64,000 nt of DNA from Micropterix aruncella (lineage: Eukaryota > Arthropoda > Insecta > Lepidoptera > Micropterigidae). Below, piece by piece: positions 40,529 through 53,516 of this stretch. The notes beneath the pieces were generated by a model. That model had not been told where the DNA came from, did not search any database, and saw only the letters and a list, made by a program, of their open reading frames with translations. Every line of letters begins with the position of its first letter. The first letter of the stretch is position 1. The translations under genes were made by a program, and so were the position numbers. The stretch lies in NCBI GenBank assembly GCA_944548615.1, contig OX155976.1:5554952-5618951 (forward strand), given 5' to 3'.

Positions 40529-41027
40529 TTTTAAACCGATCTATTCGCCCCAAGCGATACAATGCACCGCGAAAGGTGATCCGGACAGGTAATAAACAAA
40601 GGCCCGGATTCGCTCATTTATGGTCGCGACTTATTCACATACAATACGATTGACGTTTACCTTCTTCTTTTTTTATTTTTTTTATGGCAATAGACGATGC
40701 TTTTCTGCCAGGTCGTTATCGGGGGACATCTATTTTAGTTTGTTAAGGGGGGAGGGAGCCTGAAAAACATATTGTTCATTATTTATTTTTTTAACCCTAA
40801 CACTTTGTAGCCCAATCTTCAAAATAAAAAATAAAAATAATATGAATAATGAGATAGGTTTAGACTAACAAATAAATAAACACGTATTTCTCAGATTAAA
40901 AAAATATATTTATTATTAATTATTTATATGATAATTTAGGGATTATGACATTACTGTAACATTGAGTTGAACGTATAAAAAATCCATTTATGTTGTATGA
41001 AAGGATTTGAAACAATTATGTTGTTTA

Positions 41028-41294
41028 TTAAAGCATAATGCTACACCGCATTTTTCGCAAATTATTTGTGAGACGCCAGTGCACTTTAGAATCTTGCACC
41101 GTATCCTTTTTGCAACCCAAATTGGCCAGTGGCCGGCCTGGTTCTGCCTTTCTGCCAATGGAGGAACATGTTGCGCATGCCCTTCTGTTGGCTTTAATTT
41201 CGTTTTCTAAACACCTTCGACTCTTGATGATAGGCTTCAGGCCAAGCTTGCATAAAGTCTCATCTATCTCAAGTCTAATTTTTACTGAGGACAT
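41028..41294 (-). CDS. Small ORF, 88 codons, unknown (unit B)
   Basis: Starts MSSVKIRLEIDETLCKLG and has two Cys (ACATC) near the middle and a basic C-terminus. I recognise no family. An equivalent frame is open in unit C (50883-51149); in A it is cut by the LINE at 31957-33237. Could be the 3' end of an old transposon gene; weak coding evidence. Confidence 0.25.
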   Translation of the reverse strand: MSSVKIRLEIDETLCKLGLKPIIKSRRCLENEIKANRRACATCSSIGRKAEPGRPLANLGCKKDTVQDSKVHWRLTNNLRKMRCSIML

Positions 41295-41522
41295 TTGTTT
41301 TTTTAAAATACTTTATTTATTTATTTAAATACGAATTCAATAAATAATAAATGCTATATTATTATGGTATAAACATATTTATAATTTAATAAAATATATA
41401 AATAAAGTTATAAAAGCAGTGCTAAAAATATGAAATAATATAAATAAAAATATGATATGATATACTATCAATATATGCAAAATAATTTATATAAATATAC
41501 AATATTGTTTTTAAATTAACCG

Positions 41523-42240
41523 TTATAAATACGCTTTACGAACCAAGTTTTCAGATTTAGACCTCCCTAATTCAAATAACAATTTATTAATATTGTCTTT
41601 AAACTCTTCATTGTTCTTTAGATGTTTCCATTTTTCCTCTATGTCATAATATAATTTTGGACCAATGAAAAAAGCATGTCGTTGGGCAAATGTTGTTTGC
41701 ACTCGAGGAATAGGGAAATTTTGTTTCCGTGAACTCCGAGTATTGCAGTTTTGCTGACTTTGATAATCTCTGTCTTTGTGTTTATGAAAAAATATTATCA
41801 CATATTTAATAAACAGTTGCTTGACGCCCAGAACTTTAGACTCTTAGACGCTCTGACGAGTAGTCATTAGGTTTCCTATACATTATCCGTAACAGCAGTT
41901 TTTGCGTCTTTATTGGTGGATCCATGGAACGTTTCGTGCAAGCACCCCAGGCAACAATTCCATAAATCATAATACTTTGGCATAGAGCCATGTAGGTGGT
42001 TTTAATTGTTTTCCGAGATAATGCATTGCGCAGTTCACTAAAAACATATATTATTTCCCCTAATCGATCAGAGAGTTGAATTATGTGCTTAGACCAATTC
42101 AGCTTAGAATCCACAATTTATTCCAAGATATTTTATGTTATCTACAATACTTAGTCGTTCACATGAGCATGTGCAGTCTTTAATGCAATTGTGAGAGTGG
42201 ATTTTAAAGAAGCTATAGATATGAACTGATCGTAAACTAA
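41523..42240 (-). pseudogene. LINE RT C-terminal fragment, unit B copy
   Basis: Same fragment as 35570-36300: MDSKLNWSKHI... RKPNDYSSERLRV stop, then FAQRHAFFIGPKLYYDIEEK to 41523. A stop at ~41834 separates the two open parts. Confidence 0.85.
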
Positions 42241-43339
42241 AGTTCATTACTTTGGTTTTCGACGAGTTAATTGGGAATCACAATCATGCTGGAAAATTAC
42301 CTTGTCGTGTCGTAACTATGTTCCAGTTTGCAATAATTGCAAGGATTAATTTAAGTTAGGTTTTAGGTAAATTTTATGAATATCCTTTCATATAAGCTAC
42401 TTCTTTTGCTAATAAATACGATGATAAGGAAAAAATATTGCGGTTTGAATTTTTTATGGTGCTCCAAAAAGGGGCTATACTTTTAAGAAATAAGAAATAA
42501 GAAAAATTTATTTTCAAAAACCCGATCTGGGTAAGAAATTACATATAACAAAAAATAGTATTTCTACAAATGAAATTACATTTAAAATTATAAAAAAGTG
42601 TATAAAAAACTAATATTTTAAAAAAACATAGAAATTAAAAAATAACAAAGACATAAAAACTAGAAAAATAAAAATAAACAGAAATAATGAAAAACATAGA
42701 GAATCAGCAATTCAATAACGAAAATATATGAAAACTAGAAAAATAGAAAGCATCCAAAGAGTTCTACATAGACTACATTTGATAAGGATCAAACTATCAA
42801 TCAACAATCAAGAAATAGAAAAATGCATCGACTCTTCAAAGAACAATTGTAATTAATCTTTTCTATTATTATTAGTCGTTTATTCTAAGTCAACGTGCAA
42901 CTAGTTCCGAAAACAGTATAAGCGCCATCGAGTCGTCAAAATTGTGATTGATTTCATACTGAGGATCGTGAGTAATCGACAATTTATTATTCTGATACTC
43001 GGCTAATTCAGCTGGTCTTTTTACTATTTACAAGAAGATCAATAACCAATCGCGATCGCCGTCGCAACGCATCGCGCTGACGTCAATCCCAGCGACGAAT
43101 CAAATGCGATCTGACTAGAGGCGACTTTACCGACGGTCTACCTCGAATGAAAATAGTAATCGGCAATTCCGTCACCGGCGTAAATCGACTTCACCTACTT
43201 GAAATGAAATAGGGAGGAGCACTATTGTCTTCACAAAAAAAATCGTACGATATATTTATTGAGCTGCAAACTTTACAAATAAGTGGACTATTGGACATTT
43301 CATTATATTTCATCTTTTATTTCTTAAATATTTAATACC

Positions 43340-44421
43340 ATGGATTGCGGAAAATGCGAGAAATCTATAACAACTAAAGAGAAACAGTCCTGCGTGCACT
43401 GCCGAGAACATTATCATTTAAAATGCGCCAATATGTTGAAAATGAACTATAATAAACTTACAGAAAAAAACATGGCACAATGGCAATGTGATCAATGTAG
43501 TTCTTTAGATCCAAGGACTGCAAAAAAATACGGGTTTGGATATTAGCAATGGAGTGGCCACTGAAAGATCACCTGGACCTGTATTATCCGAAAAAGATGG
43601 TTTGACGTTTTTTGAGCAATTAAAAACCTACCTCGACGAAAAACTAATATGTCTGAGGAAAGAAATTCGAAGCGAAATGATCTCTGACCTCAAAGACATT
43701 ATAGGAAATCAAATAAATAGGGAGTTACGTGAAGTAAAGTCAGGCTTGATGGCACTACAAACTCTGCAAACATCACTAGAATTCCTGTCAAATCAATATG
43801 ATGAAATATCTAAGAAAATGAAGGAGAAAAACACAAAAATTACTGACCTTGAGAAGGAAAATTTATCTCTTCGTGCAGATGTAACAGATCTGAAGTCACG
43901 AGTCTCCCAGATCGAGCAAAAGAGTCGTAACTGCAATATTGAACTGCAAGCCATACCAGAACGCCGAAACGAAAATATACAGGATATGCTCCGAAATTTA
44001 TGTAAAAGTATTAATGTCCCTATTCAAACTGAGCAAATAACCGCCTGTCACCGAGTAGCTCGCATGGACATAAGCAATAACAGGCCTAGAAATATTGTTG
44101 TATCCTTGAATAGCATTAGGACGAGAGACGAAATCCTTGCATCCGTACGAGGATACAATAAGAAATATAGAAATAATAAAATAAACACTTCTCACCTTGG
44201 AATCCTAGGAGACCATAGCACTCCAGTTTATATCTGCGAACACCTATCTCCTGAAAGAAAGGCGATACATGCCGCATCCAGAATATGGGCAGAATATGCC
44301 GCATCCAGAAATAACAAATGGGAATTTGTCTGGATCTGAAATGGCCTTATATTTATGCGGGATAATAACAACACTCCAGCAATCAACATTAAAAATATTA
44401 CGATGCTACACACTTTGAAAT
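43340..44421 (+). pseudogene. LINE ORF1 (PHD-like finger, coiled coil, FP-like), unit B
   Basis: 43340-43546 encodes the finger (CGKC, CVHCREHYHLKC, WQCDQC). The frame then shifts by +1 in a run of seven A (43526-43532), and 43536-44339 carries the coiled coil and Baculo_FP-like domain (NIELQAIPERR, CHRVARMD). A TGA at 44337-44339 breaks the conserved end (FVWI), where C has CGA. Confidence 0.82.
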
Positions 44422-44464
44422 AGCAATATTACTACCACAACGCAAGCCTTAATTAAGTTAAGAT

Positions 44465-45657
44465 ATAAAATTCGATTGCTATAACATCTATTACCAAAAT
44501 ATTCGGGGGATGCGATCTAAACTACAAGAAATAAACCTAGAGGTGTTAAACAACAACTATCATATAATTTGTCTGACGGAAACTAATCTGAACTCTGGTG
44601 TATACGATGGCGAAATATTTGATTCACGTTATGTCATATATCGGCGAGATCGGGAATCCAGTGCATCCGAATATAACAACGGGGGCGGAGTTCTGGTGGC
44701 TGTACTGAATACAATCAAGTCTAGAAGAATGCCATTATGGGAAACGGAAAATGAAGATCTATGGATACAAAAAGAGCCGAATGATTCTAAAAAGAAGGTT
44801 CTAAATATATGTACAGTCTATTTACCACCTAACATCCCGATTAATAAATTTCAATGTTTTACTTCAAAATGTCAAGAAATCTGTATAAACTCAGAAATAC
44901 AAAATCAAAACGTCATCATAGGAGATTTCAATCTACCGCATATCAATTGGAACAGAATTTGTGAAAATGGAGGGGATATAGGCGAAATACATTTTTCAGG
45001 GCAAAAATCCATAGCCCTACAGGAACTTATGTCGACCGGTAACCTCACACAATCTAACTATATCAAGAACCCTTTCGATCGAATTTTAGATTTAATATTG
45101 TCTGACAAAGAGAGATAGATTTAATATTGTCTGACAACCTGACTTTTAGAGAGCATATCAACAATGTAGTAAGTAAGAGCGAGCGAACACTGGGTTTTAT
45201 ATATAGGGTTACTAAACCGTTTAAAAATATTAACTCTTTTAACTTGCTCTATAATTCTCTTGTACGCAGCCAACTGGAGTTTGGTTCCATAATTTGGAAT
45301 CCATACTATGAGGTGCATTCGGAAGCGATAGAGTCTGTGCAGAGGAAGTATATGCGTATGGTAACCTATAAAACCGGCCTATCACGCACTCTCTACTCTT
45401 ATGAAGAGCGTTTAAATTATTTTAAGATTTTTACTCTTAGAAAGAGGAGAGAGTGCGGAAGTCTAATGTTTCTGCACAAACTTCTTAACGGCGGGATAGA
45501 CTCACCAGATTTATTAGAAGCGTTAAATTTCAACGTACCATCCAGGCGACTGAGGCAGCACTTAACATTTCACCTTCCCACTTCGCAGACAAATCAATCT
45601 TTCCACAATCCTATCTCACGTAGGTACATGCCGGTTATACAACACTATAACCGATAA
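44465..45657 (+). pseudogene. LINE ORF2, unit B: endonuclease plus RT C-terminus only
   Basis: The endonuclease starts IYYQNIRGMRSK, with ICLTETNLN (catalytic Glu) and IIGDFNLPHINW (GDFN) to ~45100. The frame stops at 45116-45118; after the deletion junction the RT C-terminus resumes (REHINNVVSKSERTLGF ... to 45657). The YADD palm present in C is absent. Confidence 0.88.
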
Positions 45658-46224
45658 CATTGATTTCTTCAACCTGGGACCATTAGTAGTTAAGTCCATT
45701 ATAAATAACGTATTATGAAACAAATTGATAATTTACCGTATGTTTTTATTATTTTATTCCAGTCATTATTTGATCATTTTTTTTTACCATTTAATTGTTT
45801 AACTGTTTTTCAGAATTCACTATAAACTTATTTCTAAAATTTTTAATTTTTGTTTTGATAATTTTTATGTTTTTATTATTTTATTCCAGACAATATTTGA
45901 TCTATTTTTTAACATTTAATTGTTTAATTGTTTTTCAGAATTCACTATAAACTTATTTCTAAAACTTTTAATTTTTGTTTTGATAATTTTTAAGGATATT
46001 AATTTTTGTACTGATAATTTTTGATAATTTTGATAATTTTGATAATTTTGTAAATCATGAGATACGGCACATACGCAATTATAAATTAAGCATGCGGAGT
46101 ACGCATATATGTAATATTATACCCTAATTAGAAGCAATGTAAAAATGTTAGCGATAGCCATGTAATATTAGAGTATTGTTTGTGTACCTTTTATAATAAA
46201 TAAATAAATAAATAAATAAACAAA

Positions 46225-46450
46225 AAATCAACTGGTCTCGATGATATACCTGTTAGCGTAATTAAAATCCATAAACGTGTACTGGCACCTTGTCTAACAT
46301 ATCTTTACAATTTAAGCTTTTCAGAGGGAATATTTCCAGATTGTCATAAAGTAGCCAAGATTTCACCGATATATAAAAGACGGCGATCCCACGAGCGTAA
46401 AAAATTATCGACCCGTAGCCCTACTGAGCAATTTCTCAAAAATTTACGGC
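46225..46450 (+). pseudogene. Older LINE RT fragment (finger/palm start), units B/C
   Basis: Reads STGLDDIPVSVIK, FSEGIFPDCHKVAKISPIYK, then after a one-base shift DGDPTSVKNYRPVALLSNF: RT motifs 1-2 of a CR1/Jockey element. The plus-strand LINE appears to have inserted just upstream. Confidence 0.8.
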
Positions 46451-48522
46451 AATATGTGGCTGCAACATTGTCAACAATAGCCTGGCTATCACAGCATTAT
46501 TTTAATACAGCATAGGCTGGAATATATATATCTCGGCCATTTTAGGCAATATTTCTGCAAAAGTATGGCTCATAATTTTGACTCGTAAACGGGCTACACA
46601 ATCGGGCAAAATGGCAGACGAAATCATAGGTATCACAGCGGTTTATATTGCTTTAAATGATCATTTAAAACGAAAAAAGAAGACGACAATGTAGATTCGA
46701 CCTAACTTCAATAAGCGTAACCTTTTTAGATATCTAAGCCTGAATGTTTTTGATGATATGAATACAAATTGAAAGATCGTTTCCATTTAAATTTAGTATT
46801 ATTAATAAATTCACAATATAATTATCTAATAGTGATGTATATAAACTTTTCAATGCACTAATAAATAATATCAATTATTCCATGCATACATCAAATATAT
46901 CATTAAATGTATATATCAGTCTTCATTAGAATCTCCACAAATTATGAGGGACCTATTTTCATTAGTAAGCTTGTCTAATACAATTTCCAGTACATTTATA
47001 AATTGATTGAAATCAGATAGAAATCAGATGAAATCAGATAGATTTAATATATGTTAAGTAGCAAATGATTTCATATAAAAATATTTGGTCAAAGAAAGTA
47101 CAATTCATTGTTAAAATAATATATAACAACTATTCGAAGCGGAGCTAGATAATTCGTTGTCAGGTCTCAAAATGTACTTCTAGATACATTTTAAGGTTAT
47201 GTTAAGTTTAACATTTTGTATAGTTTACCACAAATTGCCGGTACCTACTCGTCTCAATCGTAGTCAAAATTAATTATTGTTTAACGGAGGCACGACTAAC
47301 GTTTTTCCTTTTTCTTTCAAGCTGACAATAATTCAATCGTCGATGTTACATGATACAATAAGTAAAATAGCAGAAACACAAGTCTGAGTACAACACGCCA
47401 CTTGGGAGACGGTACTGAGACATGTCCCTAGATTATTTAGTTTTACTATTGTCACATTACTGTGTTGCAATATACATATTTGTCCTAAATCGTAGGGTCT
47501 CTTTCTGGCCAGACTGTAGGTAACTACATATTTTCACCAGCAAAGCCTAGTATCTTCACTCGTGTGACAGGTTTTTTTTCCAATAAAGAAAAAGGTAATT
47601 GCCGCAGTCAGTCAGACAGTTGCAAACTTTATTAAGGCGACTTTATTAACTTTATTAACCTTTATTTATTAAAACTCTACAAGGTTTATTAAGACGACGT
47701 TACATTTCTTTCATACGGTCAATGTTTATCAATGCATATGTGTAGATGCCACAGTAAGGTTACAAACTCGGATCAAATCAAATCATGACATAAAAATAAA
47801 TGCAACAATGGTAACAAAGTTCTCTGCCATGTTGTGCAATCTCACACATCAAAATGCAAATTTTGGCACTGGTGTGTCAGGCTTTTTTTCCAGTGAAGAA
47901 AGGTTAATTGCCTTAGTCAGTCAGTAACTAACTTACATAGAGGTGAAGTTATATTTATTTCATATGGTTAATATTTTTCAAAAAGCATTTCGTAATGTCA
48001 CAGTGACTTTATATGGGTTTTTTCCAATGAAGAAATAGTCAATTGACTTAGTCAGTCAGCTACAAACTTAGGTAGAGGCGACGTAACATTTTTTTCATGG
48101 TTAATATTTTTCAAAATGCATTTCGTAGATGTCACAGTGTCTATAGGTTATAAACTCGAATACATGCTTAATGATGATTTGTATGATTAATATGAAGATA
48201 AACTATGAACTATGACCGAGTATTTTAATTTTCTATATAAACTACTCAAGATTGCCTTCAGCAAGAAAGATAGCCCAGTCAAATAGGAAACTTCAAGAGT
48301 GGTGTTTTGAAATTTGGCATAGATGTTTATTTTTGTTTCTAGTCTTTATGGCGAAATTTCACAATGGGCGGATTTATTATCTTACGACAATCGCTTACAA
48401 CCAACCCTGTAAAGTGTTTGAAGTATTTATGAAGTATTTATATGCATGTGAGCGTGTAACATGTGTAGAAGTGCGTGTCTTGTTATTAAATTCGATCGAC
48501 AGAATTGAAAATACAGAAAATG

Positions 48523-48596
48523 TTGACCCAGCCGGGAGTCGAACCCGGAACCTTGCAATGTAATTTCAGGCGACCTAACCACTATGCCACGGCCCG
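48523..48596 (-). repeat. tRNA-like (SINE head) sequence, unit C
   Basis: Third copy of the A/B-box sequence at 29404-29476, with the same non-pairing acceptor ends. Confidence 0.7.
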
Positions 48597-48601
48597 TGAG
48601 G

Positions 48602-49172
48602 TGTTAAATATACTAAGAGTCGCTTACCTAATCTGTTGCCCTCGAGCCAGTTATATTGGAAAAATTGCGCTCCGATTCAGTTTTTCGCTTATATCTCGCT
48701 TACTGATAGCGATATCGGATTTGTACGTCATTTAAAAAATAAAGCTCGTACAGTTCTCTACAAAAATGTTTTTTTTTTAATATCACCTATTATTATTATC
48801 AAAATACCCAGTAATGCCTAGGCATTACTAGTTAACTAGTTAACCGACCGCTCGGCTGTCCCATGCACCGCACGCAAGCATCGCATATTCCACGGACGGG
48901 CGGGCTATTGTCAATGGTCGGTTGATTACTCACGGTAGGTTATTTGTCCTATTTTCATATTAATAATAGATAATATGAAAAAAATATCTGTATAATATTT
49001 TCGTTGACAATTTTATAAACTTAATTTTTTTATATCATGCATAATTCCGATATCGCTAACAGTTAGCGAGGTATAAGCAAAAGACTGACTCGTAGCGCCA
49101 TCTTTCCAAGATGGTGGCTCAAGCGCAATATATTGAGTAGGCGATTCTTAGTATATTTAACTGCACACTTCA
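48602..49172. mobile_element. Long inverted-repeat element, unit C
   Basis: Best preserved copy: left end gttaaatatactaag (48603) matches the reverse complement of the right end cttagtatatttaac (to ~49172). Arms extend ~125 bp with indels and cover cgatatcgg. A small private duplication (ctaggcattactagttaact) lies at 48818-48837. Confidence 0.7.
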
Positions 49173-49270
49173 ATGATTTTCCTTCAGCTATTACCCTCAA
49201 ACGTCGAATTTTGTTCCTACAAGACTGGGCTAATAATTATTTATTTGTTTCAACATAAATTTCTTAGCGA

Positions 49271-50380
49271 TCATTTCGTTTTGTGGAAGTCACGTTGATG
49301 TCTTAGGAGGTTACCTTTGTATCCGAATGCACGCCTACATTTCGTACAAATAAATGGCATCAATTTGTGATGACTTGCATTGATATGCTTGAGCAAGTTG
49401 CTCTTAAGCGAGAAGGCTTTCTTGCAAATATCGCAGATACATGTCGTTAATTTCAAATGGACCATGTTCGTGTGTCGTTTTAAATGTCCTCTGAATGTAA
49501 ATGTGCGGTTGCATCGCTCGCACGCGAATGGCTTCAATCCTCGATGGACTGCGTTAATATGACGAACTAAACATCCCTTATACGCAGATGCGTGGTTGCA
49601 CTCAGCGCAGACAAACTTCTCCGATTTCAAATGCACCACTTTCGTGTGCTTAAGCAAATTGGACGGCATCGCGAAACTGCGATCGCATCTTTTGCAAGTG
49701 AAGGGTTTTAATTTCTTGTGCACCGAATCAATATGAATATTTAAATCGCGTCCGCTAAAAAAATTGCTCGCGCATTCCGCGCATTTAAATCTCTTAATTT
49801 TGCAGTGAACTCCTTCGAAATGTATCTTCACTTCGGTTTGAGTCCGAAACGCCTTGCTGCATTTCCGACACGAGTATTTCTTTGAACCGCGGTGCACGAA
49901 ATCGACGTGGTGCCTCAAGTGGCTGTCTCGAGAAAATGCTTTGTCGCACTCTTCACACTTGTATTTCTTCAACTTTAGATGTACAGCATCAAAGTGGTTA
50001 TTTAGTTTCGCCTTACCGTCGAAAGCAAGACTACAATCGTCACACGCAAATTTCTTCGTTTTATTGCACTGATTACACAGCAACTCCACTATCCTGGCAT
50101 GTTTATTTCTTATCCGCATCGGTTTACTTGTATCGAGAGAGCGACGGCACACAGAGCAAGAGAAATCAACCAATTTCCTCACCACCACAATGGCCTCGTT
50201 TAATGGACCGTGTAGTGTAGCCTCGTTCATCACATCGTACTTGTCTTCTGTCACTTCGATCTCGCTAACAGAATCATCTGGTTCCCATTTAATGTAATAA
50301 TCCGCAGCTTCGTAATACGAATCCGTGATTTCGCTTTTCACTTTTTCGAAGTCCGCACAGTTGTGGCTCGACTCAGCCAT
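49271..50380 (-). CDS. C2H2 zinc-finger protein, paralogue C (9 fingers)
   Basis: Intact single-exon gene, 369 codons from ATG 50380 to the stop at 49271, ending DFHKTK (paralogue A stops three residues earlier). Layout as in A: acidic N-terminus, four-Cys segment (CSVC...CNQC), nine C2H2 fingers. Finger helices differ from A at many specificity positions, for example finger 1 GKAKLNNH against GKKLLSVH and finger 2 RDSHLRHH against RGNNLRYH, whereas the N-terminus and fingers 7-9 are nearly unchanged. Predicted nuclear DNA-binding protein. The upstream ~200 bp is conserved with A and B, so the promoter was copied too. Confidence 0.87.
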   Translation of the reverse strand: MAESSHNCADFEKVKSEITDSYYEAADYYIKWEPDDSVSEIEVTEDKYDVMNEATLHGPLNEAIVVVRKLVDFSCSVCRRSLDTSKPMRIRNKHARIVELLCNQCNKTKKFACDDCSLAFDGKAKLNNHFDAVHLKLKKYKCEECDKAFSRDSHLRHHVDFVHRGSKKYSCRKCSKAFRTQTEVKIHFEGVHCKIKRFKCAECASNFFSGRDLNIHIDSVHKKLKPFTCKRCDRSFAMPSNLLKHTKVVHLKSEKFVCAECNHASAYKGCLVRHINAVHRGLKPFACERCNRTFTFRGHLKRHTNMVHLKLTTCICDICKKAFSLKSNLLKHINASHHKLMPFICTKCRRAFGYKGNLLRHQRDFHKTK

Positions 50381-50882
50381 TTTTAAACCGACCTATTCGC
50401 CTCAAGCGAAACAATGCACCGCGAAAAGTGATCCGGACAGGTAATAAACAAAGGCCCGGATTCGCTCATTTATGGTCGCGACTTATTCACATACAATACG
50501 ATTGACGTTTACCTTCTTCTTTTTTTTATTTTTTTTATGGCAATAGACGATGTCTTTCTGCCATTTCGTTATCGGGGGACATCTATTTTAGTTTGTTAAG
50601 GGGGGAGGGAGCCTGAAAAACATATTGTTCATTATTTATTTTTTTAACCCTAACACTTTGTAGCCCAAGATCTTCAAAATAAAAAATAAAAATAATATTG
50701 ATAATGAGATAGGTTTAGACTGACAAATAAATAAACACGTATTTCTCAGATTAAAAAAAATATATTTATTATTAATTATTTATATGACAATTTAGGGATT
50801 ATGACATTACTGTAACATTGAGTTGAACGTATAAAAATCCATTTATGTTGTATGAAAGGATTTGAAACAATTATGTTGTTTA

Positions 50883-51149
50883 TTAAAGCATAATGCTACA
50901 CCGCATTTTTCGCAAATTATTTGTGAGACGCCAGTGCACTTTAGAATCTTGCACCGTATCCTTTTTGCAACCCAAATTGGCCAGTGGCCGGCCTGGTCCT
51001 GCCTTTCTGCCAATGGAGGAACATGTTGCGCAGGCCCTTCTGTTGGCTTTAATTTCGTTTTCTAAACACCTTCGACTCTTGATGATAGGCTTCAGGCCAA
51101 GCTTGCATAAAGTCTCATCTATCTCAAGTCTAATTTTTACTGAGGACAT
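50883..51149 (-). CDS. Small ORF, 88 codons, unknown (unit C)
   Basis: Counterpart of 41028-41294 with a single Glu-to-Gly change (GRKAGPGRP). No family recognised; weak coding evidence. Confidence 0.25.
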   Translation of the reverse strand: MSSVKIRLEIDETLCKLGLKPIIKSRRCLENEIKANRRACATCSSIGRKAGPGRPLANLGCKKDTVQDSKVHWRLTNNLRKMRCSIML

Positions 51150-51687
51150 TTGTTTTTTTTAAATACTTTATTTATTTATTTTTTGTTATCAATGTTATAG
51201 GTAACTCGGAAAAATTGAATACCGAAATGCAGCTAATGCTCAGTGCCCACCTAACTAGGACTAAACTGGCCCGTATCTAGGCGGGTATTAGTAAATAATT
51301 AAAATAAGTAATACAACTTATGTAACAATTAGCCCAATTAAGGTAAAAAACTTTTTATTTTTATAATCAATGAATGTACTTGATAAGGATTGAATAATAT
51401 ATAATAATAAATAAACACCACAATCATACAAATCAAAACACTAAATTTGTTAGAATAATACAATGTAGGTAATACAATATGGGCAATACACATATATGTA
51501 AATACGAATTCAATAAATAATAAATGCTATATGGTATAAACATATTTATAATTTAATAAAATATATAAATAAAGTTATAAAAGCAGTGCTAAAAATATGA
51601 AATAATATAAATAAAAATATGATATGATATACTATTAATATATGCAAAATAATTTATATAAATATACAATATTGTTTTTAATAACCG

Positions 51688-52400
51688 TTATAAATACGCT
51701 TTACGAACCAAGTTTTCAGATTTAGACCTCCCTAATTCAAATAACAATTTATTAATATTGTCTTTAAACTCTTCATTGTTCTTTAGATGTTTCCATTTTT
51801 CCTCTATGTCATAATATAATTTGGGACCAATGAAAAAAGCATGTCGTTGGGCAAATGTTGTTTGCACTCGAGGAATAGGGAAATTTTGTTTCCGTGAACT
51901 CCGAGTATTGCAGTTTTGCTGACTTTGATAATCTCTGTCTTTGTGTTTATGAAAAAATATTATCACATATTTAATAAACAGTTGCTTGACGCCCAGAACT
52001 TTAGACTCTTAGACGCTCTGACGAGTAGTCATTAGGTTTCCTATACATTATCCGTAACAGTAGATTTTGCGTCTTTATTGGTGGATCCATGGAACGTTTC
52101 GTGCAAGCACCCCAGGCAATAATTCCATAAATCATAAGACTTTGGCATAGAGCCATGTAGGTGGTTTTAATTGTTCTCCGAGATAATGCATTGCGCAGTT
52201 CACTAAAAACATATATTAGTTCCCGTAATCGATCAGAGAGTTGAATTATGTGCTTAGACCAATTCAGCTTAGAATCCACAATTTATTCCAAGATATTTTA
52301 TGTTATCTACAATACTTAGTCGTTCACATGAGCATGTGCAGTCTTTAATGCAATTGTGAGAGTGGATTTTAAAGAAGCTATAGATATGAACTGATCGTAA
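51688..52400 (-). pseudogene. LINE RT C-terminal fragment, unit C copy
   Basis: Same content as 41523-42240, including the stop between the two open parts (~51999). Confidence 0.85.
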
Positions 52401-53516
52401 ACTAAAGTTCATTACTTTGGTTTTCGACGAGTTAATTGGGAATCACAATCATGCTGGAAAATTACCTTGTCGTGTCGTAACTATGTTCCAGTTTGCAATA
52501 ATTGCAAGGATTAATTTAAGTTAGGTTTATGATAGTTATTAGGTAAATTTGATGAATATCCTTTCATATAAGCTACTTCTTTTGCTAATAAATACGATGA
52601 TAAGGAAAAAATATTGCGGTTTGAATTTTTTAAGGTGCTCCAAAAAGGGGCTATACTTTTAAGAAATAAAAAATTGAAAAATTTATTTTCAAAAACCCGA
52701 TCTGGGTATAGAAATTACATATAACAAAAAATAGTATTTCTACAAATGAAAATACATTTCAAATTATAAAAAAGTGTATAAAAAACTATTTTTTTTAAAA
52801 AAACATAGAAATTGAAAAATAACAAAGACTTAAAAACTAGAAAAATAAAAAGAAAGAGAAATAATGAAAAACATAGAGAATCAGCAATTCAATAACGAAA
52901 ATATATGAAAACTAGAAAAATAGAAAGCATCCAAAGAGTTCTACATAGACTACATTTGATAAGGATCAAACTATCAATCAACAATCAAGAAATAGAAAAA
53001 TGCATCGACTCTTCAAAGAACAATTGTAATTAATCTTTTCTATTATTATTAGTCGTTTATTCTAAGTCAACGTGCAACTAGTTCCGAAAACAGTATAAGC
53101 GCCATCGAGTCGTCAAAATTGTGATTGATTTCATACTGAGGATCGTGAGTAATCGACAATTTATTATTCTGATACTCGGCTAATTCAGCTGGTCTTTTTA
53201 CTATTTACAAGAAGATCAATAACCAATCGCGATCGCCGTCGCAACGCATCGCGCTGACGTCAATCCCAGCGACGAATCAAATGCGATCTGACTAGAGGCG
53301 ACTTTACCGACGGTCTACCTCGAATGAAAATAGTAATCGGCAATTCCGTCACCGGCGTAAATCGACTTCACCTACTTGAAATGAAATAGGGAGGAGCACT
53401 ATTGTCTTCACAAAAAAAATCGTACGATATATTTATTGAGCTGCAAACTTTACAAATAAGTGGACTATTGGACATTTCATTATATTTCATCTTTTATTTC
53501 TTAAATATTTAATACC

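Larger units (their letters stand above)
42850..46220 (+). mobile_element. CR1/Jockey-like LINE, unit B copy, internally deleted
   Basis: 5' UTR from about 42850, ORF1 43340, ORF2 from about 44465, 3' UTR with a ~130-bp tandem duplication (45735-45985) and an (AAAT)n tail at 46193-46220. Compared with the C copy, ~1.65 kb of ORF2 (most of RT) is missing at 45116-45137. Confidence 0.85.
36541..46457. repeat. Tandem segmental duplication, unit B
   Basis: Begins at taatattgtcaacaatagcc, which restarts at ~46461 and ~58243. Nearly identical to C but with a ~330-bp deletion at ~41335, an internally deleted plus-strand LINE and a broken zinc-finger gene. It retains array sequence (37870-38050) that C has lost. 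Confidence 0.9.
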
